Part shown: one piece after another, positions 24,048-31,911 of the stretch
Position numbering within the stretch: position 1 is the first letter of the stretch
Layout: each line of letters starts with the position of its first letter
Source: Aquabacter sp040049275
GTDB lineage: Bacteria > Pseudomonadota > Alphaproteobacteria > Rhizobiales > Xanthobacteraceae
Reading direction: 5' to 3'
DNA length: 64,000 bases
Assembly: GCF_040049275.1 (NCBI RefSeq)
Contig: NZ_JBDZDT010000008.1
Coordinates: 1-64,000, forward strand
The notes under the pieces: generated by a model
The model's input: only the letters and a program-made list of their open reading frames with translations
Database searches by the model: none
Told to the model about the DNA's origin: nothing
Translations under genes and position numbers: made by a program

Positions 24048-24964
24048 TCGATCGTGCCCGCCTGCTCGCCCATCCTGCCGTGGTCGTGCCCTTCGCCTAT
24101 TCGAAGCGGGACGTGATGCTGCATGGTCTTGGGACCTGTCTCGGCATGGACCCCATGGATGAGCGGCAGCTTCCTTTCGTCTATGAGGACGGCGCGCCGG
24201 GCCTCCTCGTGCCGCCGACGTTCGCCTGCGTGCTCGGCTGGGTGGACATGGTCCGCGACGAGCGCTCCCGCGACACCTCCCTCGGCATCGACCCGAACGC
24301 GGTGGTGGTGGGCCAGACCGTGCTGCGCACCTTCGCTCCACTGCCGCCGGAGGGCTATGGCACCTCGCGCACCTATTATTCGGGCGCCGTGGACAAGGGC
24401 GCCGGTCGCGGCGCTCTGATCTGCGTGCGCCGCGACGTGGAAGGGGAGGACGGCACGGTCCTCGCCACCATGGACACGTGGCTCTATGTGCGCGGCGCCG
24501 GGGGCTTCGGCGGACCCGCGGAAGGCGGCCCTGCGCCCGTCACCTTGCCCGAGCGGCCGGCGGATGCAGTGCTGGAGCAGCCGACACCCGGCAACCTCGC
24601 TTTGCTCTACCGCCTCTCCCTCGGCGACCACAATGCACTGCACGCAAGCCCGGCGCACGCCCGGAAGGTTGGGTTCGAGCGGCCGATCCTGCATGGGCTC
24701 GCCACCTTCTCCATCGCCCTGCACGGCGTGCTCAACGCCCGTGGCGCGATGGATGAAGCATGCCGGCATTTTCGCGGTGGCCAGGCGACCATGACCCGAC
24801 CGGTCTTCCCTGGCGAGAGCCTGCGCGTCGAGGCCTGGAATCCCACCGAGCCAGACGCCCCGATCCACTTCCGTGTCACGGCGGCGGAGCGGAACGTGAT
24901 CGTGCTCGACGGCGGACGTGCCGACTTTTCTGCCCAAGCATCAGGAGCTGCACAAGCAGCCTAA
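24044..24964 (+). CDS. MaoC/hydratase-2-type enoyl-CoA hydratase
   Basis: A 306-residue double-hotdog hydratase like the hydratase 2 of MFE-2. The N-terminal hotdog has YSKRDVMLHGLGTCLGMDP and LVPPTFACVLGW. The C-terminal hotdog has the catalytic hydratase-2 motif: YRLSLGDHNALHASPAHARK (Asp and His) followed by GFERPILHGL. It adds water to a trans-2-enoyl-CoA giving an R-3-hydroxyacyl-CoA. It overlaps the acyl-CoA synthetase stop (ATGA) and precedes a Bug protein, so it acts on the product of that pathway. Confidence 0.9.
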   Translation: MIDRARLLAHPAVVVPFAYSKRDVMLHGLGTCLGMDPMDERQLPFVYEDGAPGLLVPPTFACVLGWVDMVRDERSRDTSLGIDPNAVVVGQTVLRTFAPLPPEGYGTSRTYYSGAVDKGAGRGALICVRRDVEGEDGTVLATMDTWLYVRGAGGFGGPAEGGPAPVTLPERPADAVLEQPTPGNLALLYRLSLGDHNALHASPAHARKVGFERPILHGLATFSIALHGVLNARGAMDEACRHFRGGQATMTRPVFPGESLRVEAWNPTEPDAPIHFRVTAAERNVIVLDGGRADFSAQASGAAQAA

Positions 24965-24976
24965 GGAGGAGGAACC

Positions 24977-25966
24977 ATGCCCAACGGACCAGCTTTCCCG
25001 CCAGTCCTTACCCGGCTCGCCGCCGCCGCCCTCATGGGTGCCTGCGCGGCGATGCCGGCCGCCGCCGAGACAGGCTATCCCTCGCGCGCCATCCAGGTGA
25101 TTTCCTCGCAGGCCGCGGGCGGCGGGGTGGACGCGCTGCTGCGCACCATCGCGAACGTTTTCCAGCAGCGCACCAACCAGGCCATGGTCATTGATCCTCG
25201 CCCGGGCGCCAACGGGCTTCTGGCGGTGAACGCCTGCGCCAATGCGCGGCCCGACGGTTACACCGTGTGCCTCGTGAACACGCAGTTCGTCATCATCCCC
25301 TCCATCGAGGCGAAGCCGCCCTACAATGTGAAGGACTTCGCGCCGGTCACCCACATCTCCACCGCCTCGCTGGCCTTCGAGGTCAACAATTCGGTCGCGG
25401 CCAAGACCATTCCGGAGCTGGTCGCCTACTCGAAGGCCAATCCGGGCAAGCTCAACTATGTCGCCCTCGGCCAGGCCAATCCCGTGGACATGGGCATGGT
25501 CGCCCTCATGAAGCAGTTCGAGGTGGATTGGACCGCCATCCAGTATCGCGGCGCCAACGATTCCATGCTCGCCATGGCGCGGAACGAGGTGCAGATCATG
25601 TTCATCACCTCGCCGAACGTGATCGCCTCGGTGAAGGCCGGCGCCGGACATGTGCTGTTCGTGACGGGCGAGAAGCGGGTGACGGAGATGCCTGACGTGC
25701 CGACCCTGTCGGAGCTCGGCTACGCGAACCCGAACGTCACCGGCATCTGGTTCGGCCTCATTGCCCCCGCCGGCACGCCGAAAGAGATACGCGACAAGCT
25801 CGCCAAGGAGATTTCCGAGATCCTCAAAGCCCCGGAGATCCGCAACCGCGCGGCGGAGATCGGCGCTGAGCTGGTGGGCAACACGCCGGAGGAATTCGGC
25901 CGCTTCATCGCCGCAGAGCAGGTGCGCGGCGTCGCGCTGTTCAAGGATCAGCAGAAGTCCAACTAG
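24977..25966 (+). CDS. Bug-family tripartite tricarboxylate transporter binding protein
   Basis: A 329-residue periplasmic binding protein with a signal peptide (LAAAALMGACAAMPAAA). The mature start YPSRAIQVISSQAAGGGVDALLR and later DGYTV and DVPTLSELGY motifs are those of the TctC/Bug family, which bind carboxylates. It sits inside the CoA-thioester operon, so it probably captures the substrate that the acyl-CoA synthetase activates. No TctA or TctB membrane genes are in the window, so it must work with transporters elsewhere or in signalling. AGGAGGAGG is a strong ribosome binding site. Confidence 0.92.
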   Translation: MPNGPAFPPVLTRLAAAALMGACAAMPAAAETGYPSRAIQVISSQAAGGGVDALLRTIANVFQQRTNQAMVIDPRPGANGLLAVNACANARPDGYTVCLVNTQFVIIPSIEAKPPYNVKDFAPVTHISTASLAFEVNNSVAAKTIPELVAYSKANPGKLNYVALGQANPVDMGMVALMKQFEVDWTAIQYRGANDSMLAMARNEVQIMFITSPNVIASVKAGAGHVLFVTGEKRVTEMPDVPTLSELGYANPNVTGIWFGLIAPAGTPKEIRDKLAKEISEILKAPEIRNRAAEIGAELVGNTPEEFGRFIAAEQVRGVALFKDQQKSN

Positions 25967-26001
25967 CCGCGCATCCCATCGGGGGCGAAGGAACAGGACC
26001 C

Positions 26002-26820
26002 ATGAGCCAGTACACGTTCGACACGCTTGCAGTTGAGCTGGCGGAGGGCATTGCCCGCGTCACGCTGAACCGCCCGGAGAAGCGCAACGCCATGAACCCG
26101 CGCATGCACGAGGAGATGCATCGCCTCCTCGCCGGGCTCAACGCCGACCCTGAGGTGCACGTCATCGTCATCACCGGCGCGGGAAAGAGCTTCTGCGCCG
26201 GGGCGGACATCAAGGAGTTCTTCAACGACCTCGAAGGGCAGCCGGAGGCCCGCGCCGTCATCATGGAGGTAGCGCGGCAATGGATGTGGGAGGGCATCGC
26301 CGGCTCTCCCAAGGCCACCATCGCCATGATCAACGGCCATTGCTTCGGCGGTGGCCTCCTGGTGGCGCTGGCCTGCGATATCGCGGTGGCGGGCTCTGCC
26401 GCCTTGTTCGGCCTGCCGGAGATCAATTGGGGGCATGTGCCGGGCGGGGCGGCCAGCAAGAAGACAATCGAGGCCATGGGCGCGCGCCAGGCGCTTTACT
26501 ACGCCCTGACGGGCGAGAATTTTGACGCCGAGACCGCAGCCCGGACCGGCCTCATCACCAAGACCGTGTCGCAGGAACGCCTCGCGGAGGAAGTCGATGC
26601 GCTGGCAAAGACGCTTGCCGCGAAAAGCCCGTTCGCGGTCCGGACCGTGAAGGAGATCTATCGCGCCGCGCCGGACCTCGACATGACCATCCTGCATGAC
26701 TTCGTCGCGGCGAAGATCGACCAGCTGCGCATTCGCGATACGGCGGGCAACCGCAGCAAGGGCATGCAGGACTTCATCGGCAAACGGTTGCGCACCACCG
26801 CGCCCATGGGGGAGCAATGA
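26002..26820 (+). CDS. Crotonase-fold enzyme resembling hydroxycinnamoyl-CoA hydratase-lyase
   Basis: A 272-residue crotonase. Oxyanion-hole segments are AGADIKEF and GHCFGGG. Several stretches match, from memory, the Pseudomonas feruloyl-CoA hydratase-lyase: PTIAMVNG.CFGGG-like ATIAMINGHCFGGG, LPEINWGHVPGG with the acidic residue Glu, RQALYYALTGENFD and the end block AKIDQLRIRDTAGNRSKGM. That enzyme hydrates and retro-aldol cleaves hydroxycinnamoyl-CoA to an aldehyde and acetyl-CoA. If function is conserved, the operon starts from a phenylpropenoid acid; a simple enoyl-CoA hydratase is the alternative. It overlaps the next gene by 4 bp. Confidence 0.82.
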   Translation: MSQYTFDTLAVELAEGIARVTLNRPEKRNAMNPRMHEEMHRLLAGLNADPEVHVIVITGAGKSFCAGADIKEFFNDLEGQPEARAVIMEVARQWMWEGIAGSPKATIAMINGHCFGGGLLVALACDIAVAGSAALFGLPEINWGHVPGGAASKKTIEAMGARQALYYALTGENFDAETAARTGLITKTVSQERLAEEVDALAKTLAAKSPFAVRTVKEIYRAAPDLDMTILHDFVAAKIDQLRIRDTAGNRSKGMQDFIGKRLRTTAPMGEQ

Positions 26821-27926
26821 GCAGCGTGTCACGGCAGATCCTGGACGGCCTTCTCGTCCTCGACCTCAGCGCCGGCGTTGCCGGCCAGTTCGCGGGCCGT
26901 GTGCTGGCGGAGCATGGGGCCGAGGTGCTGCTGGTGGAGCCGCCGGAGGGATCGCCGCTTCGCCATGTGAGCGACCCTGACGACCGGCATCTGTTCTGGC
27001 ACCTCAACACGGCGAAGCGCTCGGTGGCCATCGACCGCGCCACGGCCCCGGGCCGGGCCGTCTTCCATCGCCTGCTGCAGCATGCGGACGTGATCCTTGC
27101 CGACGGGGATGAGGATCCCCGTCCACTTCGCGTCGGCCGGCCCCGGCTCATCACCTGCCGCGTGCGCGATTTCGCGGAAGGCGGACCTTACGCGAACTGG
27201 CGCGGCAGCGAGATGATCCACCAGGCCCTGTCCGGCCTCATGCACACCACGGGGCGGGCCGAAGACGAGCCGCTCTACGGGTTCGGGCACCGCGCGTCCT
27301 ACTCGGCCGGCGCTGCCGCGGTGACCGCCATCCTCGGTGCGCTGATGCTACGCGAGGAGACGGACGCCGGGCGCGACCTCGACATCAGCATCCACGAGAC
27401 CGCCGTCGCCATGTCGCAGAACCTCGTGGCGCAATATTCCTACAACGGCAGCGCGCCCACACGCGGTCCCTATCCCGGCGCCTGCGATATCTTCCAGTGC
27501 AGCGACGGCTGGGTGTCCATCTATTGCCGCGGGGACCGCTGGGGTGCTCTGTGCACCCATCTCGGCGCGCCCGACGTGGGAACGGACCCGCTTTTCGCCT
27601 CCAGCGATCTTCTGGTGAAGAACTGGAAGGAGGCATACGAACGGCTCTCCGCCGTTATCGCCCACATGGCCTGCGCGGACTTCATCTCCCGCGTCACGGC
27701 TGCACGGGCCCTGGCGGCGAAGGTCAGCACCATGGCGGATGCCCTCGCCTGCCCGCACCTCGCCGCGCGCGGGTTCTGGGAGCGCGCGAATGACGGGACA
27801 CGGGAACGGATCGTGCTTGGCCCTCTTTTCCGCTTCAGCCGCACGCCCCGCACGGTGATGCACGGTGCCCCGGCCTTGGGCGAAGCCAATGCGGCGCTTG
27901 TGTCCTGCGAGGCCGCCGATGCCTGA
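26817..27926 (+). CDS. Family III (CaiB/BaiF) CoA-transferase, subunit or paralogue 1
   Basis: A 369-residue CoA-transferase. N-terminal LDGLLVLDLSAGVAGQFAGRVLAEHGAEVLLVE (Rossmann start) and TAKRSVAIDR are family-typical, and the C-terminal region is short. The expected catalytic Asp position near the mid-domain reads DLDISIHETAVAM, a variable site, and the segment around residues 110-120 is less like canonical formyl-CoA transferases than its neighbour. It overlaps both flanking genes (4 and 8 bp). Tandem CaiB genes suggest either a heteromeric transferase, as in BbsEF, or two enzymes of different specificity. Confidence 0.88.
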   Translation: MSSVSRQILDGLLVLDLSAGVAGQFAGRVLAEHGAEVLLVEPPEGSPLRHVSDPDDRHLFWHLNTAKRSVAIDRATAPGRAVFHRLLQHADVILADGDEDPRPLRVGRPRLITCRVRDFAEGGPYANWRGSEMIHQALSGLMHTTGRAEDEPLYGFGHRASYSAGAAAVTAILGALMLREETDAGRDLDISIHETAVAMSQNLVAQYSYNGSAPTRGPYPGACDIFQCSDGWVSIYCRGDRWGALCTHLGAPDVGTDPLFASSDLLVKNWKEAYERLSAVIAHMACADFISRVTAARALAAKVSTMADALACPHLAARGFWERANDGTRERIVLGPLFRFSRTPRTVMHGAPALGEANAALVSCEAADA

Positions 27927-29175
27927 CCGCCCCCTTCCACTCTCAGGTGTCCGCGCGCTTGAAATCTCCACCGCCTGGGCCGGCCCCATGGCCGGACGCA
28001 TCCTGGCTGATCTTGGCGCGGAAGTGATCAAGGTCGAGCATCTGGACGCCATCGATAATTGGCGCGGCGCGGTGACGGGTGACGACCGCAACCGCTATCC
28101 CGATTTCCAGCCCGGCCTCCGCCCTTACGACCGCAGCGCATGGTTCAACACCCAGAACCTGGGCAAGCGCTCCCTCGGCCTCGACCTAAAGGCGCCCTCG
28201 ACGCGTCCGGCCATCGAGGCGCTGGTGCGGCAATGCGATGTGGTGGTGAGCAATTTCGCCGCCGGCGCCCTGGGGCGGCTGGGGCTCGCCTATGAGAACC
28301 TGGTGGCGCTCCGGCCCGACGTCATCCTGCTGGAGATGGTGGTGACGGGGGAAGGCGGCCCCATGTCCGACATGCGCGGCGTCGGCCCCACCATGGAAGC
28401 CCTCGCCTCCATGACCGGCCTCACCGGATACGGCGATGGCATTCCCCAGCGCACCGGCCCCGCTTATGTGGACCCCATCGGCGCGCTCAATGGCGCCATG
28501 GCGGTCATGCTGGCGCTCTATCACCGCCGGCGCACCGGCGAAGGCCAGAGGATCGAGCTCGCCCAGAGGGAGAGCCTGATGCACTGGTACGGCGAGCGCT
28601 TCCTCGCCCAGGCGGAAGATGGCCGCGAGACCGCCCCGACCGGCAACCGAACGCCCCGCGCGGCGCCCCACGATGCCTACCGCACGCTCGGCGAGGATCA
28701 GTGGGTCGCCATCGCCGCCTTCGAGGAGGCGCAATGGACAGCGCTCTGCGCGGCCATGGAGCGCCCGGCTTTGGCACAAGACCCGCGCTTCCAGGATCTT
28801 GAGACACGCCAGAAGAACCATGCGGCGCTGCGCCTGGAGATCGAGGCCTGGACGGGAACCCGGGACAAGCGCGCGGTGGCCGAGCTGCTCCAGCGGGAAG
28901 GTGTGCCGGCGGCGCCGGTCTCCTCCGGCCGGGATGTGCATGACGATCCCCAGCTCGCCGCCACCGGCTTCATCTCCATTCTGGACCATCCCGCCGCCGG
29001 CCGGCATCGCTATCAGGGTCTGCCGTTCCGATTCGACAACCGACCGCCAACACCGGCGCCGCTGCTCGGCCAGGACACGCGGCACGTTCTGGCGGAGGTC
29101 GCGCGCCTTTCCGACCGCGAGATCGCAGCCCTTCTCGAATCCGGCGCGGCCTTGGAACCAGGGGAGCCCACGTGA
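27919..29175 (+). CDS. Family III (CaiB/BaiF) CoA-transferase, subunit or paralogue 2
   Basis: A 418-residue CoA-transferase. It has SGVRALEISTAWAGPMAGR and LADLGAEVIKVEH, NLGKRSLGLDLK, and the late motifs GTRDKRAVAELLQ and DVHDDPQLAATGF. It transfers CoA between an acyl-CoA and a free carboxylate, usually a dicarboxylate or hydroxy acid. ATG 27919 overlaps the first CaiB gene by 8 bp and its end overlaps the enoyl-CoA hydratase gene (GTGA), so the three are translated together. The C-terminal half is longer than in its neighbour. Confidence 0.9.
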   Translation: MPDRPLPLSGVRALEISTAWAGPMAGRILADLGAEVIKVEHLDAIDNWRGAVTGDDRNRYPDFQPGLRPYDRSAWFNTQNLGKRSLGLDLKAPSTRPAIEALVRQCDVVVSNFAAGALGRLGLAYENLVALRPDVILLEMVVTGEGGPMSDMRGVGPTMEALASMTGLTGYGDGIPQRTGPAYVDPIGALNGAMAVMLALYHRRRTGEGQRIELAQRESLMHWYGERFLAQAEDGRETAPTGNRTPRAAPHDAYRTLGEDQWVAIAAFEEAQWTALCAAMERPALAQDPRFQDLETRQKNHAALRLEIEAWTGTRDKRAVAELLQREGVPAAPVSSGRDVHDDPQLAATGFISILDHPAAGRHRYQGLPFRFDNRPPTPAPLLGQDTRHVLAEVARLSDREIAALLESGAALEPGEPT

Positions 29176-29954
29176 CCTTTGAGACCATCCTGTTCGAGAC
29201 GCGCGGCGCCGTCGGCGTCATCACGCTGAACCGTCCCGAGGTCCACAATGCCCTCAATACCCGGCTCCGCGACGATCTGGAGGCGGCGCTTGCCGCCGCG
29301 CGGCGCGACCCCACCATCTCCGCCATCATCCTTACAGGGGCAGGCGAGCGGGCATTCTCAGCGGGCCTCGACCTGAAGGAGTTCTCCGAGCAGGTGCGCA
29401 ATATGAGCGCTGACGAGATCCGCCGCATGCGGCGCGGGCATCGCCCGCTGCTGGCCTTCCCGAAGCCTGCCATTGCCGCAGTGAACGGCCTTGCCATCGG
29501 CGGCGGCGTCGAGCTGGCGCTTCAATGCGACATCATCGTCGCGGCGGACACGGCCTCCTTCGCCTGCGCCGAGATCAAACGGGGCATCATTCCCGGCAAT
29601 GGCGGAACCCAGCTTCTGCCGCGCCGGATCGGCCGTTCCAAGGCGCTGGAGATCATTCTCACCGGCCGCACCGTGGATGCGGCAGAGGCCGAGCGCATCG
29701 GTCTTGCCGATCACGTGGTGCGCCGTGCGGACGTGCTCGCCAAGGCCGAGGAGATCGCCGGGGCCATCGCGGCCAACGCGCCGGTGGCGCTCATGGCCGC
29801 GAAGGAAGCGGTTTCGCGCGGCCTCGACATGGACCTCGGCGAGGGCCTCAACCTTGAGGGCGACCTCGCCTCCCTCGTCTACGCCACGGACGACGCCAAG
29901 GAAGGCCCCCGCGCCTTCATGGAGAAGCGTCCGCCGAACTGGACCGGACGATAG
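29172..29954 (+). CDS. Enoyl-CoA hydratase/isomerase (crotonase family)
   Basis: A 260-residue crotonase with IITLNRPEVHNALN-type N-terminus, SAGLDLKEF and AVNGLAIGGGVELAL oxyanion-hole regions, and the acidic pocket segment AEIKRGIIPGNGGTQ, where the canonical first Glu is present and the second catalytic position is Gly-rich (GNGGTQ), as in true hydratases. It begins with GTG 29172 overlapping the CaiB stop. It would hydrate an unsaturated acyl-CoA before cleavage by the CitE-like protein 26 bp downstream. Confidence 0.9.
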   Translation: MTFETILFETRGAVGVITLNRPEVHNALNTRLRDDLEAALAAARRDPTISAIILTGAGERAFSAGLDLKEFSEQVRNMSADEIRRMRRGHRPLLAFPKPAIAAVNGLAIGGGVELALQCDIIVAADTASFACAEIKRGIIPGNGGTQLLPRRIGRSKALEIILTGRTVDAAEAERIGLADHVVRRADVLAKAEEIAGAIAANAPVALMAAKEAVSRGLDMDLGEGLNLEGDLASLVYATDDAKEGPRAFMEKRPPNWTGR

Positions 29955-29980
29955 ACGCCAAGAACGATCGAGCCCACGAA

Positions 29981-30850
29981 ATGCCCCTCCACCGCAGCCT
30001 GCTCTTTGCCCCCGCCGCCCGACCCGAGCTCATGGAAAAGGCGGGGCACAGCGGCGCCGATGCGCTGATCTTCGACCTTGAGGATTCCGTGCCGCCCGCA
30101 GGCAAGCCCGGCGCACGCATCAATCTTCAGACCGCGCTCGCCAAGCCCGGCGAGCCGCCAATCTTCGTGCGGGTGAATCACCCGAGCGAGAATGACACCG
30201 CCGCGGACATCGGCGCCCTCGTCGGCTCCCGTCTCGCCGGCATCCTGCTGCCCAAGGCAGAGCGCACCGACGAGATCCACCTTGTGGACCGCCTGCTGAA
30301 GGAGACGGAGGAGCGGCTCGGCCTCGCCAAGGATACCCTTCTCCTTATCCCGATGATCGAGACCTGCCTCGGCCTCAGGAATGCCTTTGAGCTGGCCTCG
30401 GCGGTCCCGCGCATCGGCGGCATGTGCCTTGCCAGCGCTGAGGAAGGCGATTTCATGCTGGACCTCGGCGGCCGCTGGACCCCGGAGGGCGAGGCCCTGC
30501 TCTATGCGCGCGGCCGGCTCGTCTGCGAGGGCCGCGCGGCGGGGGTTGAATGGTTGATCGACGGCGTCTTCATGAACCTGAAAGACGACGACGCGCTGCG
30601 GCGCGAGAGCATCCTGGCCCGCAACATGGGCTATCTCGGCAAGATGGCGATCCACCCGCGCCAGCTCCCCGTGCTGCACGAGGTGTTCAGCCCGACGGCC
30701 GAGGAGGTGGACTATGCGATCGGGCTTGTGGAAGCCATGCGAACGGCGGAGGCCGAAGGGCGGGGTGCCACGCAGTATCGCGGCATGATGGTCGACTACG
30801 CCAACCTCAAGCGCGCGAAGAAGGTGTTGGAGCGCATGAAAGCGGGTTGA
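29981..30850 (+). CDS. HpcH/HpaI-family CitE-like acyl-CoA lyase
   Basis: A 289-residue TIM-barrel lyase. The start RSLLFAPAARPELMEKA, Mg-binding FDLEDSVPPAGK and Arg in RVNHPSEND are characteristic of CitE/Mcl/Ccl enzymes, which cleave malyl-, methylmalyl- or citramalyl-CoA into a keto acid or glyoxylate and acyl-CoA. A second acidic ligand is in ASAEEGDFMLDLGG. With the CaiB and hydratase genes upstream this gives an activation-hydration-cleavage sequence. Which 3-hydroxyacyl-CoA it cleaves is not readable. It is the last gene of the operon starting at 22158. Confidence 0.88.
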   Translation: MPLHRSLLFAPAARPELMEKAGHSGADALIFDLEDSVPPAGKPGARINLQTALAKPGEPPIFVRVNHPSENDTAADIGALVGSRLAGILLPKAERTDEIHLVDRLLKETEERLGLAKDTLLLIPMIETCLGLRNAFELASAVPRIGGMCLASAEEGDFMLDLGGRWTPEGEALLYARGRLVCEGRAAGVEWLIDGVFMNLKDDDALRRESILARNMGYLGKMAIHPRQLPVLHEVFSPTAEEVDYAIGLVEAMRTAEAEGRGATQYRGMMVDYANLKRAKKVLERMKAG

Positions 30851-30967
30851 GCAGCCAAACAGCTTTTTTGGTGCCTTCGGCCTCGCCCATCAGCCGCCAG
30901 CCCGTGCTCACACGTGCCGGCGTTCTCGGTCGCTTTCGGCATCCTCCTAAGGCAACCGAAATTCTCG

Positions 30968-31888
30968 CTATTTGCTGAGCGACCGCAGCGGAACACGCAC
31001 CCCGAAGGAGCCGCTCTCGGCGATCAGGCGGCGCAGGAACTGGGCGCCGCGCTCGCCCTTATAGGCGCGGGACCAGAGATCGCTCGCCAGCTGCTCGTAA
31101 AGGGTCACCGCATCGGGCGCCGCCGTGATGGAGGCGACGCCGGCGCGGATGTTGGGAAACTCGCCCAACCGGAACGGGCTCACCGCCACCCAGGTCTTCT
31201 CGCGCTCCCGGAAGATCTGGAAGGTCTGGTTCGGCATGGTGTCCTCTATCACGCCGATCTGCACGCCGATGGGCTCGCTTTCCATCAGCGCCGCCATCCG
31301 CTCCACTTCAACGCGCGCCAGATGGCGCCGCTCCTCCACCTCGCGCTTCGACAAATTGTAGCTGCCGACCAGGCCGGTGCGCAGCACGCGCTGCACTTGG
31401 ATGGCGCTCACCAGGCTGATGATGCTCTTGCGCTGGTGCCAGGCCTGATCGTGCCGGTTCTGGAGGATCTCCATGACACGGTCGATCTGCGTGAGGGCCG
31501 CCTCGCGGTCGGGAAAGCCGTCGGGGATGGTCTCGGTCAGCATCCTGCGCAGATGGCTGACATAGTCGCCCGACATCAGCACGAAGGACAAAGGCTCGAA
31601 ATAGACGATGACCTGGTCCGCCCGCTCCTCCAGCTGCCGCTTGCGCTCGTAATAGGCGACCGGATTGGCGAAGTACTCGACCCCGACGCCAAGGAGCGAG
31701 GGAACGGAAACCTTGAGGAGCTGCGCCAGCTTCTCGATGGTCTCCAGCTTGATGACCCCGCCCTTCTCGTACTTGTAGAGGGCGGCGCGCGAGATTTCGA
31801 GCTGCTGCGCCACGTCCTCCGGCGTCAGGCCCGCGCCCATCCGATAGGCCCGCAGGCGCTCCCCGATTTCGACGAAGTCGATTGCCAC
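30968..31888 (-). CDS. XRE-family transcriptional regulator with C-terminal effector region
   Basis: About 306 residues. An N-terminal Cro/CI helix-turn-helix spans residues 10-60 (YRMGAGLTPEDVAQQLEISR, ALYKYEKGG). The following 240 residues are alpha-helical and charged and do not match the shikimate-kinase-like domain of BzdR/BoxR, so the effector is unknown. No ATG is available; GTG 31888 (VAIDFVEIGERL) matches the expected family N-terminus. It lies 24 bp downstream of ggt on the same strand and could govern the ABC import and acyl-CoA ligase genes, which share A-tract upstream motifs (inference). Confidence 0.85.
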   Translation of the reverse strand: MAIDFVEIGERLRAYRMGAGLTPEDVAQQLEISRAALYKYEKGGVIKLETIEKLAQLLKVSVPSLLGVGVEYFANPVAYYERKRQLEERADQVIVYFEPLSFVLMSGDYVSHLRRMLTETIPDGFPDREAALTQIDRVMEILQNRHDQAWHQRKSIISLVSAIQVQRVLRTGLVGSYNLSKREVEERRHLARVEVERMAALMESEPIGVQIGVIEDTMPNQTFQIFREREKTWVAVSPFRLGEFPNIRAGVASITAAPDAVTLYEQLASDLWSRAYKGERGAQFLRRLIAESGSFGVRVPLRSLSK

Positions 31889-31911
31889 GTTTGTCCCGTT
31901 CGTTCTCGGCG

